Program-made: the position numbers and the translations under genes | Origin: Mycobacterium asiaticum DSM 44297 | Lineage (GTDB): Bacteria; Actinomycetota; Actinomycetes; Mycobacteriales; Mycobacteriaceae | Direction: 5' to 3' | DNA length: 64,000 nt | NCBI RefSeq assembly: GCF_000613245.1 | Contig: NZ_HG964938.1 | Coordinates: 649,702 to 713,701 of the forward strand | In this document: piece by piece, positions 9,543-18,811 of the stretch | How the letters are laid out: every line of letters starts with the position of its first letter | How positions within the stretch are numbered: the stretch's first letter is position 1 | The notes under the pieces: generated by a model | Seen by the model: the letters and a program-made list of their open reading frames with translations, nothing else | Databases searched by the model: none | What the model was told of the DNA's origin: nothing

Positions 9543-10071
9543 TACCGCGGAGTCACCGCGCGGCGAGGTTGCCGCGATGGTGGCCGTTCAGTCGGCGCTG
9601 GCTGACCGCCCCGGGGTGCTGCCCGCCACCCGCGCGATGTCGCACTTCGGCGAGCACAGCCTCGGGTGGCTCGTGGTGGCACTGCTCGGGGCGTTCCTCT
9701 CGCCGAGCCGCCGCCGGGAGTGGATCCTGGCCGGCGGCGGCGCGTTCGCCGCCCACGCGGCGGCCGTCCTCGTCAAGCGGGTGGTGCGGCGGGAACGGCC
9801 GCACCATCCGGCCGTCGCGGTGAACGTCGGCACGCCCAGCCGGCTCAGCTTCCCGTCGGCGCACGCCACTTCGACGACGGCCGCGGCGATCCTGCTTGGC
9901 CGGGTGACGGATCTGCCGCTGCCTGCGCTATTGGTCCCGCCGATGGCGCTGTCGCGAATTCTGCTGGGCGTGCACTATCCCAGCGACGTGGCCGCAGGTG
10001 TTGCGCTCGGCGCCGGGGTCGCCGGACTAGCGGTTCGGGTGGACAGCGCGGTTCGAAAGAGGTGGGTGTGA
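9535..10071 (+). CDS. PAP2-type membrane phosphatase (Rv3807c-like, proposed phospho-DPPR phosphatase)
   Basis: 178 residues. It has the PAP2 superfamily signature: KRVVRRERP (motif 1), PSAHATS (motif 2) and SRILLGVHYPSDVAAG (motif 3, with the catalytic His), between predicted membrane helices. In this pathway the orthologue is proposed to remove the 5-phosphate from decaprenylphosphoryl-5-phosphoribose made by UbiA. The start at ATG 9535 overlaps the glfT2 end by 8 bp. The stop shares one base with the ubiA start (TGATG). Confidence 0.9.
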   Translation: MADTAESPRGEVAAMVAVQSALADRPGVLPATRAMSHFGEHSLGWLVVALLGAFLSPSRRREWILAGGGAFAAHAAAVLVKRVVRRERPHHPAVAVNVGTPSRLSFPSAHATSTTAAAILLGRVTDLPLPALLVPPMALSRILLGVHYPSDVAAGVALGAGVAGLAVRVDSAVRKRWV

Positions 10072-10985
10072 TGAGCGACGACGCGACGAAGGTTGCTGGA
10101 CCGCCGGGGAACCTGGTCGCCGGGGTGATCAAGGCGATCCGCCCGCGGCAGTGGGTGAAGAACGTGCTGGTGCTCGCCGCGCCGTTGGCCGCGTTGGGCG
10201 GTCCCGACCCCTACGACTACAAGAAACTGGCGTTCCAGGTCACCGTGGCGTTCGTGGTGTTCAGCCTCGCCGCATCGGCGGTGTACCTGGTCAATGACGT
10301 GCGTGACGTCGAAGCGGACCGCGAACATCCCACCAAGAGGTTCCGGCCGATCGCGGCCGGTGTCGTGCCCGAATGGCTGGCGTACGCGTTGGCGGTGGCG
10401 CTGGGTGTCGGTTCGCTGCTGCTGGCTTTCTGGCTGACGCCAAATCTGGCCGTCGTGATGGCCGTCTACCTGGGCATGCAGCTGGGCTACTGTTTCGGCC
10501 TCAAACACCAAGCGGTGATGGACATCTGCATCGTCTCGTCGGCGTACCTGATCCGCGCCATCGCCGGCGGTGCTGCCACGAATATCTATCTGTCCAAATG
10601 GTTCCTGTTGACGGCGGCATTCGGGTCACTGTTCATGGTGGCCGGCAAGCGCTACGCCGAGCTGCAGCTGGCCGAGCGCACCGGCGCGGCCATCCGCAAG
10701 TCACTGGAGAGCTACACCAGCACCTACCTGCGCTTTGTGTGGACGTTGTCGGCCACCGCGGTGGTGTTGTGCTACGGACTGTGGGCTTTCGAACGCGACG
10801 GCCGCAGCGGATCCTGGTTCGCGGTGTCGATGATTCCGTTCACCATCGCGATCCTGCGGTACGCGGTGGACGTCGACGGCGGGCTGGCCGGCGAGCCCGA
10901 AGACATCGCGCTGCGCGACCGGGTTCTGCAACTGCTGGCGCTGGCGTGGATCGCAACAGTTGGTGCTGCTGTTGCTTTCGGCTAG
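10071..10985 (+). CDS. ubiA: Decaprenyl-phosphate phosphoribosyltransferase (DPPR synthase)
   Basis: 304 residues of the UbiA prenyltransferase family (302 in M. tuberculosis Rv3806c). It transfers 5-phosphoribose from PRPP to decaprenyl phosphate, the first committed step to the arabinose donor DPA. The first Asp-rich motif is NDVRDVEAD (about residue 80) after RPRQWVKN. Many hydrophobic helices are evident. It is embedded in the glf-glfT2-phosphatase-ubiA-aftB operon, with a one-base overlap upstream. Confidence 0.95.
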   Translation: MSDDATKVAGPPGNLVAGVIKAIRPRQWVKNVLVLAAPLAALGGPDPYDYKKLAFQVTVAFVVFSLAASAVYLVNDVRDVEADREHPTKRFRPIAAGVVPEWLAYALAVALGVGSLLLAFWLTPNLAVVMAVYLGMQLGYCFGLKHQAVMDICIVSSAYLIRAIAGGAATNIYLSKWFLLTAAFGSLFMVAGKRYAELQLAERTGAAIRKSLESYTSTYLRFVWTLSATAVVLCYGLWAFERDGRSGSWFAVSMIPFTIAILRYAVDVDGGLAGEPEDIALRDRVLQLLALAWIATVGAAVAFG

Positions 10986-11019
10986 CGAGAAGTTCAAAGC
11001 CCTACAACAGGCGGCGCTC

Positions 11020-12951
11020 GTGCGGCGGTCGCCGGTGCGGCGGGTCAAGTGGCCGGTCTTTCCCCTCGATCTCAGCGCTCGGGTGAGCTTGTGGGTCAGC
11101 GTGGCGGTGGTCGCCGTGCTGTTTGGTTGGGGTGCCTGGCAACGCCGCTGGATCGCCGACGACGGATTGATCGTGCTGCGCACGGTGCGAAACCTGTTGG
11201 CCGGCAACGGGCCGGTGTTCAATGCCGGCGAGCGGGTGGAGGCCAACACCTCTACGGTCTGGACGTATCTGCTGTACGTGGCGAGCTGGGTGGGCGGCCC
11301 GCTGCGCCTGGAATACGTAGCCCTGGCCGTTGCCCTGACGCTGTCCGTGCTGGGCATGGTGCTGCTGATGCTGGGTACGGCCCGGCTGTTTGCGCCCAGC
11401 CTGCGCGGCCGCCGGGCGATCATGTTGCCGGCCGGGGCGCTGGTCTACATCGCCGTGCCACCCGCCCGAGACTTCGCGACATCCGGTCTGGAAAGCGGAC
11501 TGGTGATGGCCTATCTCGGGCTGCTCTGGTGGATGATGGTTTGCTGGGCCCAGCCGCTGCGGGTGCGTGCGGAGAGCCAGTGGTTCATCGTCGCGCTGGC
11601 CTTCGTCGCGGGCTGCAGCGTGTTGGTGCGTCCAGAGCTGGCGCTGATCGGCGGGGCGGCGTTGGTCATGATGATGATCGCCGCGCGCAGCTGGCGCCGG
11701 CGGGGTTTGATCGTGCTGGCCGGCGGCCTGCTGCCGGTGGCCTACCAGATCTTCCGGATGGGTTATTACGGACTGTTGGTACCGGGGACCGCGCTGGCCA
11801 AGGACGCTGCCGGAGACAAGTGGTCACAAGGCCTGATCTATCTCTCGAACTTCAACCGGCCCTACGCGCTGTGGGTGCCCGTCGTCCTGCTGGTGCCGTT
11901 GGGCATCCTGCTGATGGCGGCACGGCGCAGGCCCTCGTTCATGCGGCCGGCGCTCGCGCCCGATTACGGGCGGGTGGCCCGTGCGGTGCAGAGCCCGGCC
12001 GCAGTGGTGATCTTCATGGTCGGCAGCGGCCTCCTGCAGGCGTTGTACTGGATCCGCCAAGGCGGCGACTTCATGCACGGCCGGGTGCTGCTGACGCCGC
12101 TGTTTTGTTTGCTGGCGCCGGTGGCGGTGATCCCGGTGGCGATTCCCGACGGCAAGGACTTCTCGCGCGAGACCGGCTACTGGTTGGCCGGGGCGGTCAG
12201 CGTGCTCTGGCTGGGTGTCGCCGGCTGGTCGTTGTGGGCGGCGAACTCGCCGGGCCTCGGCGACGACGCGACGCACGTGACCTACTCCGGGATCGTCGAC
12301 GAGCGCCGCTTCTACGCCCAGGCCACTGGCCGCGCGCACCCGCTGACGGCCGCCGACTACCTCGACTACCCGCGCATGGCCGCCGTTCTGGTCGCCCTGG
12401 ACAACACCCCGGAAGGAGCATTGCTGCTGCCGTCGGGCAACTACACCCAATGGGACCTGGTGCCGATGATCCCGCCCGGCAGCTCGCCCGCTGTCCCGGC
12501 GAACCAAAAGCCGCAGCACGCGGTGTTTTTCACCAACCTGGGCATGCTGGGCATGAACGTGGGTCTGGACGTCCGGGTACTCGATCAGATCGGGCTGGCC
12601 AACCCGCTGGCCGCGCACACCGAGCGGCTCAAGCACGGACGGATCGGCCACGACAAGAACCTGTTCCCGGACTGGGTGGTTGCCGACGGGCCGTGGGTGA
12701 AGTGGCCGCCGGGCATCCCCGCTTATCTCGACCAGCAGTGGGTGGCCGAGGCGGAGGCGGCACTGCAGTGCCCCGGCACCCGCGCGGTGCTCAATTCGGT
12801 ACGGGCACCGATGACGCCGCGCCGCTTCCTCTCCAACCTGCTGCACTCGTTCGAGTTCACCCAGTACCGCATCGACCGGGTGCCGCGGTACGAACTCGCC
12901 CGCTGTGGTCTGCCGGTTCCGCACGTCCCACCGTCCCCGCCGCGGGAGTGA
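11020..12951 (+). CDS. aftB: Terminal beta-(1-2) arabinofuranosyltransferase AftB
   Basis: About 643 residues if GTG 11020 is used. Upstream TTG (10960) and GTG (10963) starts would overlap ubiA. AftB is a GT-C membrane enzyme that adds the terminal beta-(1-2) Araf residues to arabinan from DPA. The acidic GT-C loop is RWIADDGLIVLRTVRNL, near the first helix. Multiple helices follow, and then a periplasmic C-terminal domain containing SGNYTQWDLVPMI and HGRIGHDKNLFPDW. High similarity to Rv3805c is recalled across the length. The start is the least certain part. Confidence 0.93.
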   Translation: MRRSPVRRVKWPVFPLDLSARVSLWVSVAVVAVLFGWGAWQRRWIADDGLIVLRTVRNLLAGNGPVFNAGERVEANTSTVWTYLLYVASWVGGPLRLEYVALAVALTLSVLGMVLLMLGTARLFAPSLRGRRAIMLPAGALVYIAVPPARDFATSGLESGLVMAYLGLLWWMMVCWAQPLRVRAESQWFIVALAFVAGCSVLVRPELALIGGAALVMMMIAARSWRRRGLIVLAGGLLPVAYQIFRMGYYGLLVPGTALAKDAAGDKWSQGLIYLSNFNRPYALWVPVVLLVPLGILLMAARRRPSFMRPALAPDYGRVARAVQSPAAVVIFMVGSGLLQALYWIRQGGDFMHGRVLLTPLFCLLAPVAVIPVAIPDGKDFSRETGYWLAGAVSVLWLGVAGWSLWAANSPGLGDDATHVTYSGIVDERRFYAQATGRAHPLTAADYLDYPRMAAVLVALDNTPEGALLLPSGNYTQWDLVPMIPPGSSPAVPANQKPQHAVFFTNLGMLGMNVGLDVRVLDQIGLANPLAAHTERLKHGRIGHDKNLFPDWVVADGPWVKWPPGIPAYLDQQWVAEAEAALQCPGTRAVLNSVRAPMTPRRFLSNLLHSFEFTQYRIDRVPRYELARCGLPVPHVPPSPPRE

Positions 12952-13324
12952 GCGCCGGGCGAAATCAGCGGCCGCTCGACGCGGTTGCGAATATTTTTTG
13001 CGCGAGCTGGTCGCGACACCGATTCTGGTACTGCCATGAGACTGACAGCAACATCACATCTGCCCTTCACCTGCGCGCACCGGTCGACGGGCACATGCGG
13101 AAATGCCGATGCGAGACCCGCTTTCGGAGTCGTAAACGGCCTCGGATCACGCCTGGATAACGCCGCCAGCGACCTCCTGGAGAAGAGCGGTTGGGGCATC
13201 GTGTGGTTGACTACACGAGCACTGCAGCGCCGCGTGCGTGCAGTCTGACCCAAATCGGGACGCGCCCCCCAAGCACAGCGATGCGCAAGGATGCGCCCAA
13301 AAGGATGAGGATGAGGAAGCAAGG
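12952..13324 (+). other. 373-bp intergenic region before fbpA
   Basis: No convincing gene is seen. An 87-codon frame at 12985-13248 has no family features and no ribosome site. The last 30 bases are purine-rich and contain AGGAAG and AAGG just before the fbpA ATG. The length suggests that the fbpA promoter and a long 5' leader lie here; no specific promoter elements are assigned. Confidence 0.5.
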
Positions 13325-14374
13325 ATGAAGCTTGTTGACAGGTTTCGTGGCGCCCTGACGGGGATGCCGCGCCGTCTCGCTGTGGGAGCCGTTGGTGCGG
13401 CCCTGCTGGCGAGTCTGGTCGGTTTCGTCGGCGGCTCGGCGACCGCGAGTGCGTTCTCGCGCCCGGGCCTTCCGGTGGAATACCTTCAGGTGCCCTCGGC
13501 CGCGATGGGCCGCAGCATCAAGATCCAGTTCCAGAGTGGTGGAGCCAACTCGCCCGCGCTGTACCTGCTCGACGGCATGCGTGCGCAGGACGACTTCAAC
13601 GGCTGGGACATCAACACCCCGGCCTTCGAGTGGTACAACCAGTCGGGCATCTCGGTGGTCATGCCCGTCGGCGGCCAGTCCAGCTTCTACAGCGACTGGT
13701 ACAACCCGGCCTGCGGTAAGGCCGGCTGCACCACTTACAAGTGGGAGACCTTCCTGACCAGCGAGCTCCCGGCCTACCTGTCGAGCAACAAGCAGGTCAA
13801 GCCGACCGGCAGCGCTGCTGTCGGTCTGTCGATGGCCGGTTCGTCCGCGCTGATCCTGGCCGCCTACCACCCCGACCAGTTCATCTACGCCGGCTCCTTG
13901 TCGGCGCTGCTGGACCCGTCCCAGGGCATGGGGCCGTCGCTGATCGGCCTGGCCATGGGTGACGCCGGTGGCTACAAGGCCTCCGACATGTGGGGCCCGA
14001 AGGAAGACCCGGCGTGGCAGCGCAACGACCCGTCGCTTCAGGTCAGCCGGCTGGTCGCGAACAACACCCGCATCTGGATCTACTGCGGTAACGGCAAGCC
14101 CTCGGACCTCGGTGGCGACAACCTGCCCGCCAAGTTCCTGGAAGGCTTCGTGCGGACCAGCAACATCAAGTTCCAGGACGCCTACAACGCGGCCGGTGGC
14201 CACAACGCGGTGTTCAACTTCGACGCCAACGGCACGCACGACTGGCCGTACTGGGGCTCGCAGCTGAACGCCATGAAGGGTGACCTGCAGAGCACGCTGG
14301 GTGCGACCCCGGGCGCCGGTCCCGCGACCGCCGCTCAGGTCGGGGTGAACCAGGGCACTGGCACCGGTACCTAA
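13325..14374 (+). CDS. fbpA: Antigen 85A mycolyltransferase
   Basis: 349 residues. It is a secreted esterase-fold enzyme that transfers mycolate between trehalose monomycolates (making TDM) and onto arabinogalactan. The first 43 residues are a signal peptide ending SATASA before FSRPGLPVEYL. The catalytic triad is visible at S169 (GLSMAGSS), E273 (FLEGF) and H305 (GTHDW), which become S126, E230 and H262 in the mature protein, identical to Ag85A numbering. The ATG at 13325 is preferred over an upstream in-frame ATG at 13238 because it starts the signal peptide and follows an AAGG site. A strong terminator follows. Confidence 0.95.
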   Translation: MKLVDRFRGALTGMPRRLAVGAVGAALLASLVGFVGGSATASAFSRPGLPVEYLQVPSAAMGRSIKIQFQSGGANSPALYLLDGMRAQDDFNGWDINTPAFEWYNQSGISVVMPVGGQSSFYSDWYNPACGKAGCTTYKWETFLTSELPAYLSSNKQVKPTGSAAVGLSMAGSSALILAAYHPDQFIYAGSLSALLDPSQGMGPSLIGLAMGDAGGYKASDMWGPKEDPAWQRNDPSLQVSRLVANNTRIWIYCGNGKPSDLGGDNLPAKFLEGFVRTSNIKFQDAYNAAGGHNAVFNFDANGTHDWPYWGSQLNAMKGDLQSTLGATPGAGPATAAQVGVNQGTGTGT

Positions 14375-14398
14375 GCCGTCAGGCGTAAGAACCGCTGC

Positions 14399-14432
14399 AA
14401 ACGGCGGCGACCCACTCGGGTCGCCGCCGTTT
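14399..14432 (+). terminator. Terminator after fbpA
   Basis: Perfect 15-bp inverted repeat (AAACGGCGGCGACCC and its complement) around the tetraloop ACTC, 24 bp after the fbpA stop. A short T-rich tail (TTTGTTAT) follows. It separates fbpA from fbpD. Confidence 0.85.
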
Positions 14433-14532
14433 GTTATCGGCTTGTCAGCTCCCCTTTATCCGGTAGATACAGGTGTGGTTAGCTACCTTGCGGGCAGGAT
14501 GCGCTGCGCGGCAAAACACCATGGAGGTGCAC

Positions 14533-15445
14533 ATGAGGGGTCTGTCGGTGCTGGTACGACTGCTCGGCGTTGCCGTGCTGGCAGTCGCCTTCGCTGGGCT
14601 GGCGGCCGGGGGGTCACTTGGTCTCGCGGGTCACGCCAACGCGGCCCCGTACGAAACCTTGATGGTGCCCTCGGCGGCGATGGGCCGCGACATCCCGGTG
14701 GCGTTCCTGGCCGGCGGCCCGCACGCCGTGTACCTGCTGGACGCGGCCGACGCGGCCCCGGACGTCAGCAACTGGGTCACCGCCGGCAACGCGATGAACA
14801 CGCTTGCGGGCAAGGGCATCTCGGTGGCGGCGCCCGCCGGTGGCGCGTTCAGCATGTACACCAACTGGGAGCAGGACGGCAGCAAGCAGTGGGACACGTT
14901 CCTGTCCAGCGAGCTGCCCGACTGGCTGGCGGCTAACAAGGGACTGGCGCCCGGCGGGCACGGCGTGGTCGGCGCCTCCCAGGGCGGGTACGCCGCAATG
15001 GCGCTGGCGGCCTTCCACCCCGACCGCTTCGGCTTCGCGGGGTCCCTGTCCGGGTTCCTGTACCCGTCGGAGACGTTCACCAACGGCGCGATCCTGGCCG
15101 GGCTGCAGCAGTTCGGCGGCGTGGACGGCAACGGCATGTGGGGCGCCCCGCAGCTGGGCCGCTGGAAGTGGCACGACCCCTGGGTGCACGAAGCGCTGCT
15201 GGCGCAGAACAACACCCGGGTGTGGGTCTGGAGCCCGACCATCGGGGTGGGCCAGCAATCCGGCCGCCATGCTTGGTGCTCAGGATGCGGCGATGGGCAC
15301 CAGCCGCAACTTCTACCAGCACTACCGCGAGGTCGGCGGCCACAACGGCCACTTCGACTTCCCGGGCGGCGGTGACAACGGCTGGGGTTCGTGGGCCGGG
15401 CAGCTTGGCGCGATGTCCGGTGACATCGTCGGCGCGATTCGCTAG
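14533..15445 (+). pseudogene. fbpD: MPT51/FbpD (Ag85-related secreted protein), one-base frameshift near the C-terminus
   Basis: The frame from ATG 14533 (GGAGG site 5 bases upstream) encodes a signal peptide and the MPT51 core (PYETLMVPSAAMGRDIPVAF, GAPQLGRWKWHDPW). After SPT at 15238-15240 the frame is lost. The expected C-terminus (NPAAM, GGHNGHFDF, GQLGAMSGDIVGAIR) continues in the next frame to a TAG at 15443-15445. The junction has 19 bases where recalled M. tuberculosis MPT51 has 18, so a single G insertion in the G-runs at about 15244-15251 explains it. MPT51 is a non-catalytic Ag85 relative. Here GASQGG keeps the nucleophile-position Ser (residue 149), while the Glu and His positions appear to be Gln and Asn. 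It may be a true pseudogene or a sequencing error. Confidence 0.8.
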
Positions 15446-15609
15446 CCTTCCGATCCGACCCGACGCCGGCACCCTGAGGGCCGGCTGAGAATCCGCGGGA
15501 GTGCCCTGGCGGGCCGGTACCGTGTACTGAGGTGAGTCAGGGCGCGAAGTGGCGCTCCCGCATCTTCGTGCAGACCACTTGCCCCATCCGACTCTGTTAG
15601 CGGGAGAAC

Positions 15610-16620
15610 ATGGCCAACAACGCCCGTCGTAAACGCCACCGACGCCTGGCCTGGCTTGCGGCCGGCTCGCTGGCTTTGGTGGTCGCGCTGGTCATCATCG
15701 GCGGAGTGATGCTGCTGCGTCACCATGACGTGCCGCCCAGCGCGGTACCGCCAGGTGTGCTGCCGACAGGGCCGACGAGTTCCCACCCGAAGAAGCCGCG
15801 TCCCGCCTCCCAAGACGCCTCCTGCCCGGACGTGCAGTTGGTCTCCGTTCCCGGTACTTGGGAATCCTGGCCTACCGACGACCCGCTGAACCCGACGCAG
15901 TTCCCGCGGGCCCTGTTGCTCAACGTGACCGGGCCCATCAGCCAGCAGTTCGGCGGCGGCCGGGTGCAGACCTACACCGTTCCCTACACCGCCCAGTTCC
16001 GGAACCCGCTGTCCGCCGACGGGCAGATGACCTACAACGACAGTCGCGCCGAGGGCACCCGTGCGACCGTCAAGGCAATCACCGACATGAACAACAAGTG
16101 CCCGCTGACCAGTTACGTCATCATCGGCTTCTCGCAGGGTGCGGTGATCGCCGGTGACGTCGCCAGTGACATCGGCAACGGGCGCGGTCCGGTGGACGAG
16201 GACCTGGTTTTGGGTGTGACGTTGATCGCTGACGGGCGGCGTGAAGAGGGGGTCGGCAACAACATTCCCCCGACGCCGCCGGGCGTGGGCGCCGAGATCA
16301 CACTGCACGAGGTGCCCGTGCTCGCCGGCCTCGGCCTGACCATGACCGGGTCCCGGCCGGGCGGCTTCGGCGACCTCAACGGCCGCACCAACGAGATCTG
16401 CGCCGAAGGCGATCTGATCTGCGCCGCCCCGAAGGAGGCGTTCAGTCCCGCCAACCTTCCCACCACGCTGAATACCCTCGCCGGCGGTGCGGGACAACCC
16501 ATCCACGCGCTCTATGCCACGACGGACTTCTGGAGCTCGGACGGCCAGTCCGCCACCCAGTGGACGCTGAACTGGGCGCAGGGCGTGCTGGACAAGGCTC
16601 CGCATCCCAAGCACGGGTGA
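15610..16620 (+). CDS. culp6: Culp6 cutinase-like lipase/thioesterase (Rv3802c-like)
   Basis: 336 residues. An N-terminal membrane anchor (about 13-36) and a Pro-rich linker precede the alpha/beta-hydrolase cutinase domain. The catalytic triad is S175 (GFSQG), D268 (GDLIC) and H299 (PIHALY), the same numbers reported for M. tuberculosis Rv3802. The GGGAGA site lies just before the ATG. The enzyme is an essential phospholipase/thioesterase in the envelope, linked to mycolic acid metabolism. It precedes fadD32 by 267 bp, so its coupling to the pks13 operon is by position rather than by overlap. Confidence 0.93.
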   Translation: MANNARRKRHRRLAWLAAGSLALVVALVIIGGVMLLRHHDVPPSAVPPGVLPTGPTSSHPKKPRPASQDASCPDVQLVSVPGTWESWPTDDPLNPTQFPRALLLNVTGPISQQFGGGRVQTYTVPYTAQFRNPLSADGQMTYNDSRAEGTRATVKAITDMNNKCPLTSYVIIGFSQGAVIAGDVASDIGNGRGPVDEDLVLGVTLIADGRREEGVGNNIPPTPPGVGAEITLHEVPVLAGLGLTMTGSRPGGFGDLNGRTNEICAEGDLICAAPKEAFSPANLPTTLNTLAGGAGQPIHALYATTDFWSSDGQSATQWTLNWAQGVLDKAPHPKHG

Positions 16621-16732
16621 GCGCTGTAAGCGGGATTATCTAGCTGGGCTATTAGACACACCGCTCGTGCGGCGGTAAGTCACGCGATCAGGCGTACCTT
16701 GTGATTTGGTCTGCCGCTCGCGGCCCCTTAAC

Positions 16733-16751
16733 ATTAAGAGAAAATTAAGAG
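16733..16751 (+). promoter_or_regulatory. AT-rich 11-bp-spaced direct repeat upstream of fadD32
   Basis: ATTAAGAG occurs at 16733-16740 and again at 16744-16751, one helical turn apart, in an otherwise GC-rich 267-bp gap. Such phasing is typical of sites bound by a dimeric response regulator. No named regulator is assigned, and the repeat lies about 137 bp before the fadD32 start. Confidence 0.35.
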
Positions 16752-16887
16752 CATGTGGTTGACCCGGTTGGGTCGAAGTCGGTTGAGACACGCGCCGTGG
16801 GCGACGGGCGCGGGTCGGAGCCAAGCCGCGCGTAGAACTTCAGTCGGCCGAGCCGACACCTAGAGAGCTTTTAACAGAGAGGGCGAC

Positions 16888-18777
16888 ATGGCGTACCACA
16901 ACCCGTTCATCGTGAACGGAAAGATCAGGTTCCCGTCCAACACCAACCTGGTTCGTCACGTCGAGAAATGGGCGAAGGTGCGCGGCGACAAGCTGGCGTA
17001 CCGGTTCCTGGACTTTTCCACCGAGCGGGACGGCATCGAACGCGACATCCTCTGGTCGGAGTTCAGCGCCCGCAACCGTGCGGTGGGGGCCCGGCTGCAG
17101 CAGGTGACCCAGCCGGGTGACCGGATCGCGATCCTGTGCCCGCAGAACCTGGACTACATGGTCTCCTTCTTCGGCGCGCTGTACTCCGGCCGGATCGCGG
17201 TGCCGCTGTTCGACCCGTCCGAACCGGGCCACGTCGGCCGGCTGCACGCGGTGCTCGACGACTGCACGCCGTCGACCATCCTGACCACCACCGAATCCGC
17301 CGAGGGTGTGCGCAAGTTCATCCGGGCCAGGTCGGTCAAGGAACGGCCCCGCGTGATCGCCGTCGACGCGGTGCCCAACGAGGTCGCCCAGACCTGGGTG
17401 GAGCCCGACGCCGACGAGAACACGATCGCCTACCTGCAGTACACCTCCGGGTCCACCCGCACCCCCACCGGTGTGCAGATCACCCACCTGAACCTGCCCA
17501 CCAACGTGCTGCAGGTGCTCAACGCGCTGGAGGGCGCCGAAGGCGACCGCGGCGTCAGCTGGCTGCCGTTCTTCCACGACATGGGGCTGATCACGGTGTT
17601 GCTGACGTCGGTCCTCGGCCAGAGCTTCACCTTCATGACCCCGGCCGCGTTCGTGCGCCGGCCCGGCCGCTGGATCCGTGAGCTGGCGCGCAAGCCGGGG
17701 GAGACCGGCGGCACCTTCTCCGCCGCCCCGAACTTCGCGTTCGAGCACGCCGCGGTGCGCGGTCTGCCCCGCGACGACGAGCCGCCACTGGACCTGAGCA
17801 ACGTCAAGGGCATCCTCAACGGCAGCGAGCCGGTGTCACCGGCGTCCATGCGTAAGTTCTTCAAGGCTTTCGAGCCCTACGGTCTGCCCGAAACCGCGAT
17901 CAAGCCGTCCTATGGGCTGGCCGAGGCAACGTTGTTCGTCTCGACCACCGCGCCCGATGCGACGCCGACCGTCATTCACGTCGACCGCGACGAGCTGAAC
18001 AAGCAGCGCTTCGTGGAGGTGCCCGCCGACTCGCCCAAGGCCGTCGCGCAGGTCTCCGCCGGCAAGATCGGCGTCGACGAGTGGGCCGTCATCGTGGACC
18101 CGGACACCGCCAGCGAGTTGCCGGACGGGCAGATCGGTGAGATCTGGCTGCACGGCAACAACCTGGGCATCGGCTACTGGGGCAAGGAGGAGGAGACGGC
18201 CAACGTCTTCAAGAACATCCTCAAATCGCGGATCAACCAGTCGCACGCCGAGGGAGCCCCCGACGACGGGTTGTGGGTGCGCACCGGCGACTACGGCACC
18301 TACCACGACGGCCACCTCTATATTGCGGGCCGGATCAAGGATCTGGTCATCATCGACGGCCGCAACCACTACCCGCAGGACCTCGAGTACACCGCGCAGG
18401 AATCCACCAAGGCGCTGCGGGTCGGTTACGTGGCGGCGTTCTCGGTGCCGGCCAACCAGCTGCCGCAGAAGGTGTTCGACGACCCGCACGCCGGCCTGAA
18501 GTTCGACCCGGAGGACACCTCCGAACAACTGGTGATCGTCGGGGAGCGCGCGGCCGGTACGCACAAGCTCGAGTACCAGCCGATCGCCGACGACATCCGC
18601 GCGGCCATCGCCGTCGGGCACGGGGTGACCGTGCGTGACGTGCTGCTGGTTTCCGCCGGCACGATCCCCCGGACCTCGAGCGGCAAGATCGGCCGTCGCG
18701 CCTGCCGCGCGGCCTACATCGACGGCAGCCTGCGCAGTGGCATCGGCTCGCCGACGGCATTCGCCGCCAACAACTGA
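16888..18777 (+). CDS. fadD32: Long-chain fatty-acyl-AMP ligase FadD32
   Basis: 629 residues. It activates the very long meromycolic acid as the acyl-adenylate and loads it on the N-terminal ACP of Pks13. ANL motifs are present: YTSGSTRTPTGV (ATP loop, about 187-198), WLPFFHDMGL, the A4/A5 region PSYGLAEATLF, and the A8 segment TGDYG followed by GRIKDLVIIDGRNHYPQD. The FAAL-specific insertion after ATLF is consistent with adenylate-forming rather than CoA-ligase activity. A GAGAGGG ribosome site precedes the ATG. It forms an operon with pks13 (34 bp gap) and accD4. Confidence 0.96.
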   Translation: MAYHNPFIVNGKIRFPSNTNLVRHVEKWAKVRGDKLAYRFLDFSTERDGIERDILWSEFSARNRAVGARLQQVTQPGDRIAILCPQNLDYMVSFFGALYSGRIAVPLFDPSEPGHVGRLHAVLDDCTPSTILTTTESAEGVRKFIRARSVKERPRVIAVDAVPNEVAQTWVEPDADENTIAYLQYTSGSTRTPTGVQITHLNLPTNVLQVLNALEGAEGDRGVSWLPFFHDMGLITVLLTSVLGQSFTFMTPAAFVRRPGRWIRELARKPGETGGTFSAAPNFAFEHAAVRGLPRDDEPPLDLSNVKGILNGSEPVSPASMRKFFKAFEPYGLPETAIKPSYGLAEATLFVSTTAPDATPTVIHVDRDELNKQRFVEVPADSPKAVAQVSAGKIGVDEWAVIVDPDTASELPDGQIGEIWLHGNNLGIGYWGKEEETANVFKNILKSRINQSHAEGAPDDGLWVRTGDYGTYHDGHLYIAGRIKDLVIIDGRNHYPQDLEYTAQESTKALRVGYVAAFSVPANQLPQKVFDDPHAGLKFDPEDTSEQLVIVGERAAGTHKLEYQPIADDIRAAIAVGHGVTVRDVLLVSAGTIPRTSSGKIGRRACRAAYIDGSLRSGIGSPTAFAANN

Positions 18778-18811
18778 GCGCAGAACCAGAGCGCAGAACT
18801 AAAGGTAGTCA

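Noticed and set aside
9666..10070. In-frame upstream extension of ubiA
   Set aside because: It lies within the PAP2 phosphatase gene and is Arg/Gly-rich. ATG 10071 gives the normal family N-terminus and a TGATG junction.
12985..13248. 87-codon plus-strand frame between aftB and fbpA
   Set aside because: No ribosome site, no recognisable domain, and it overlaps the probable fbpA leader.
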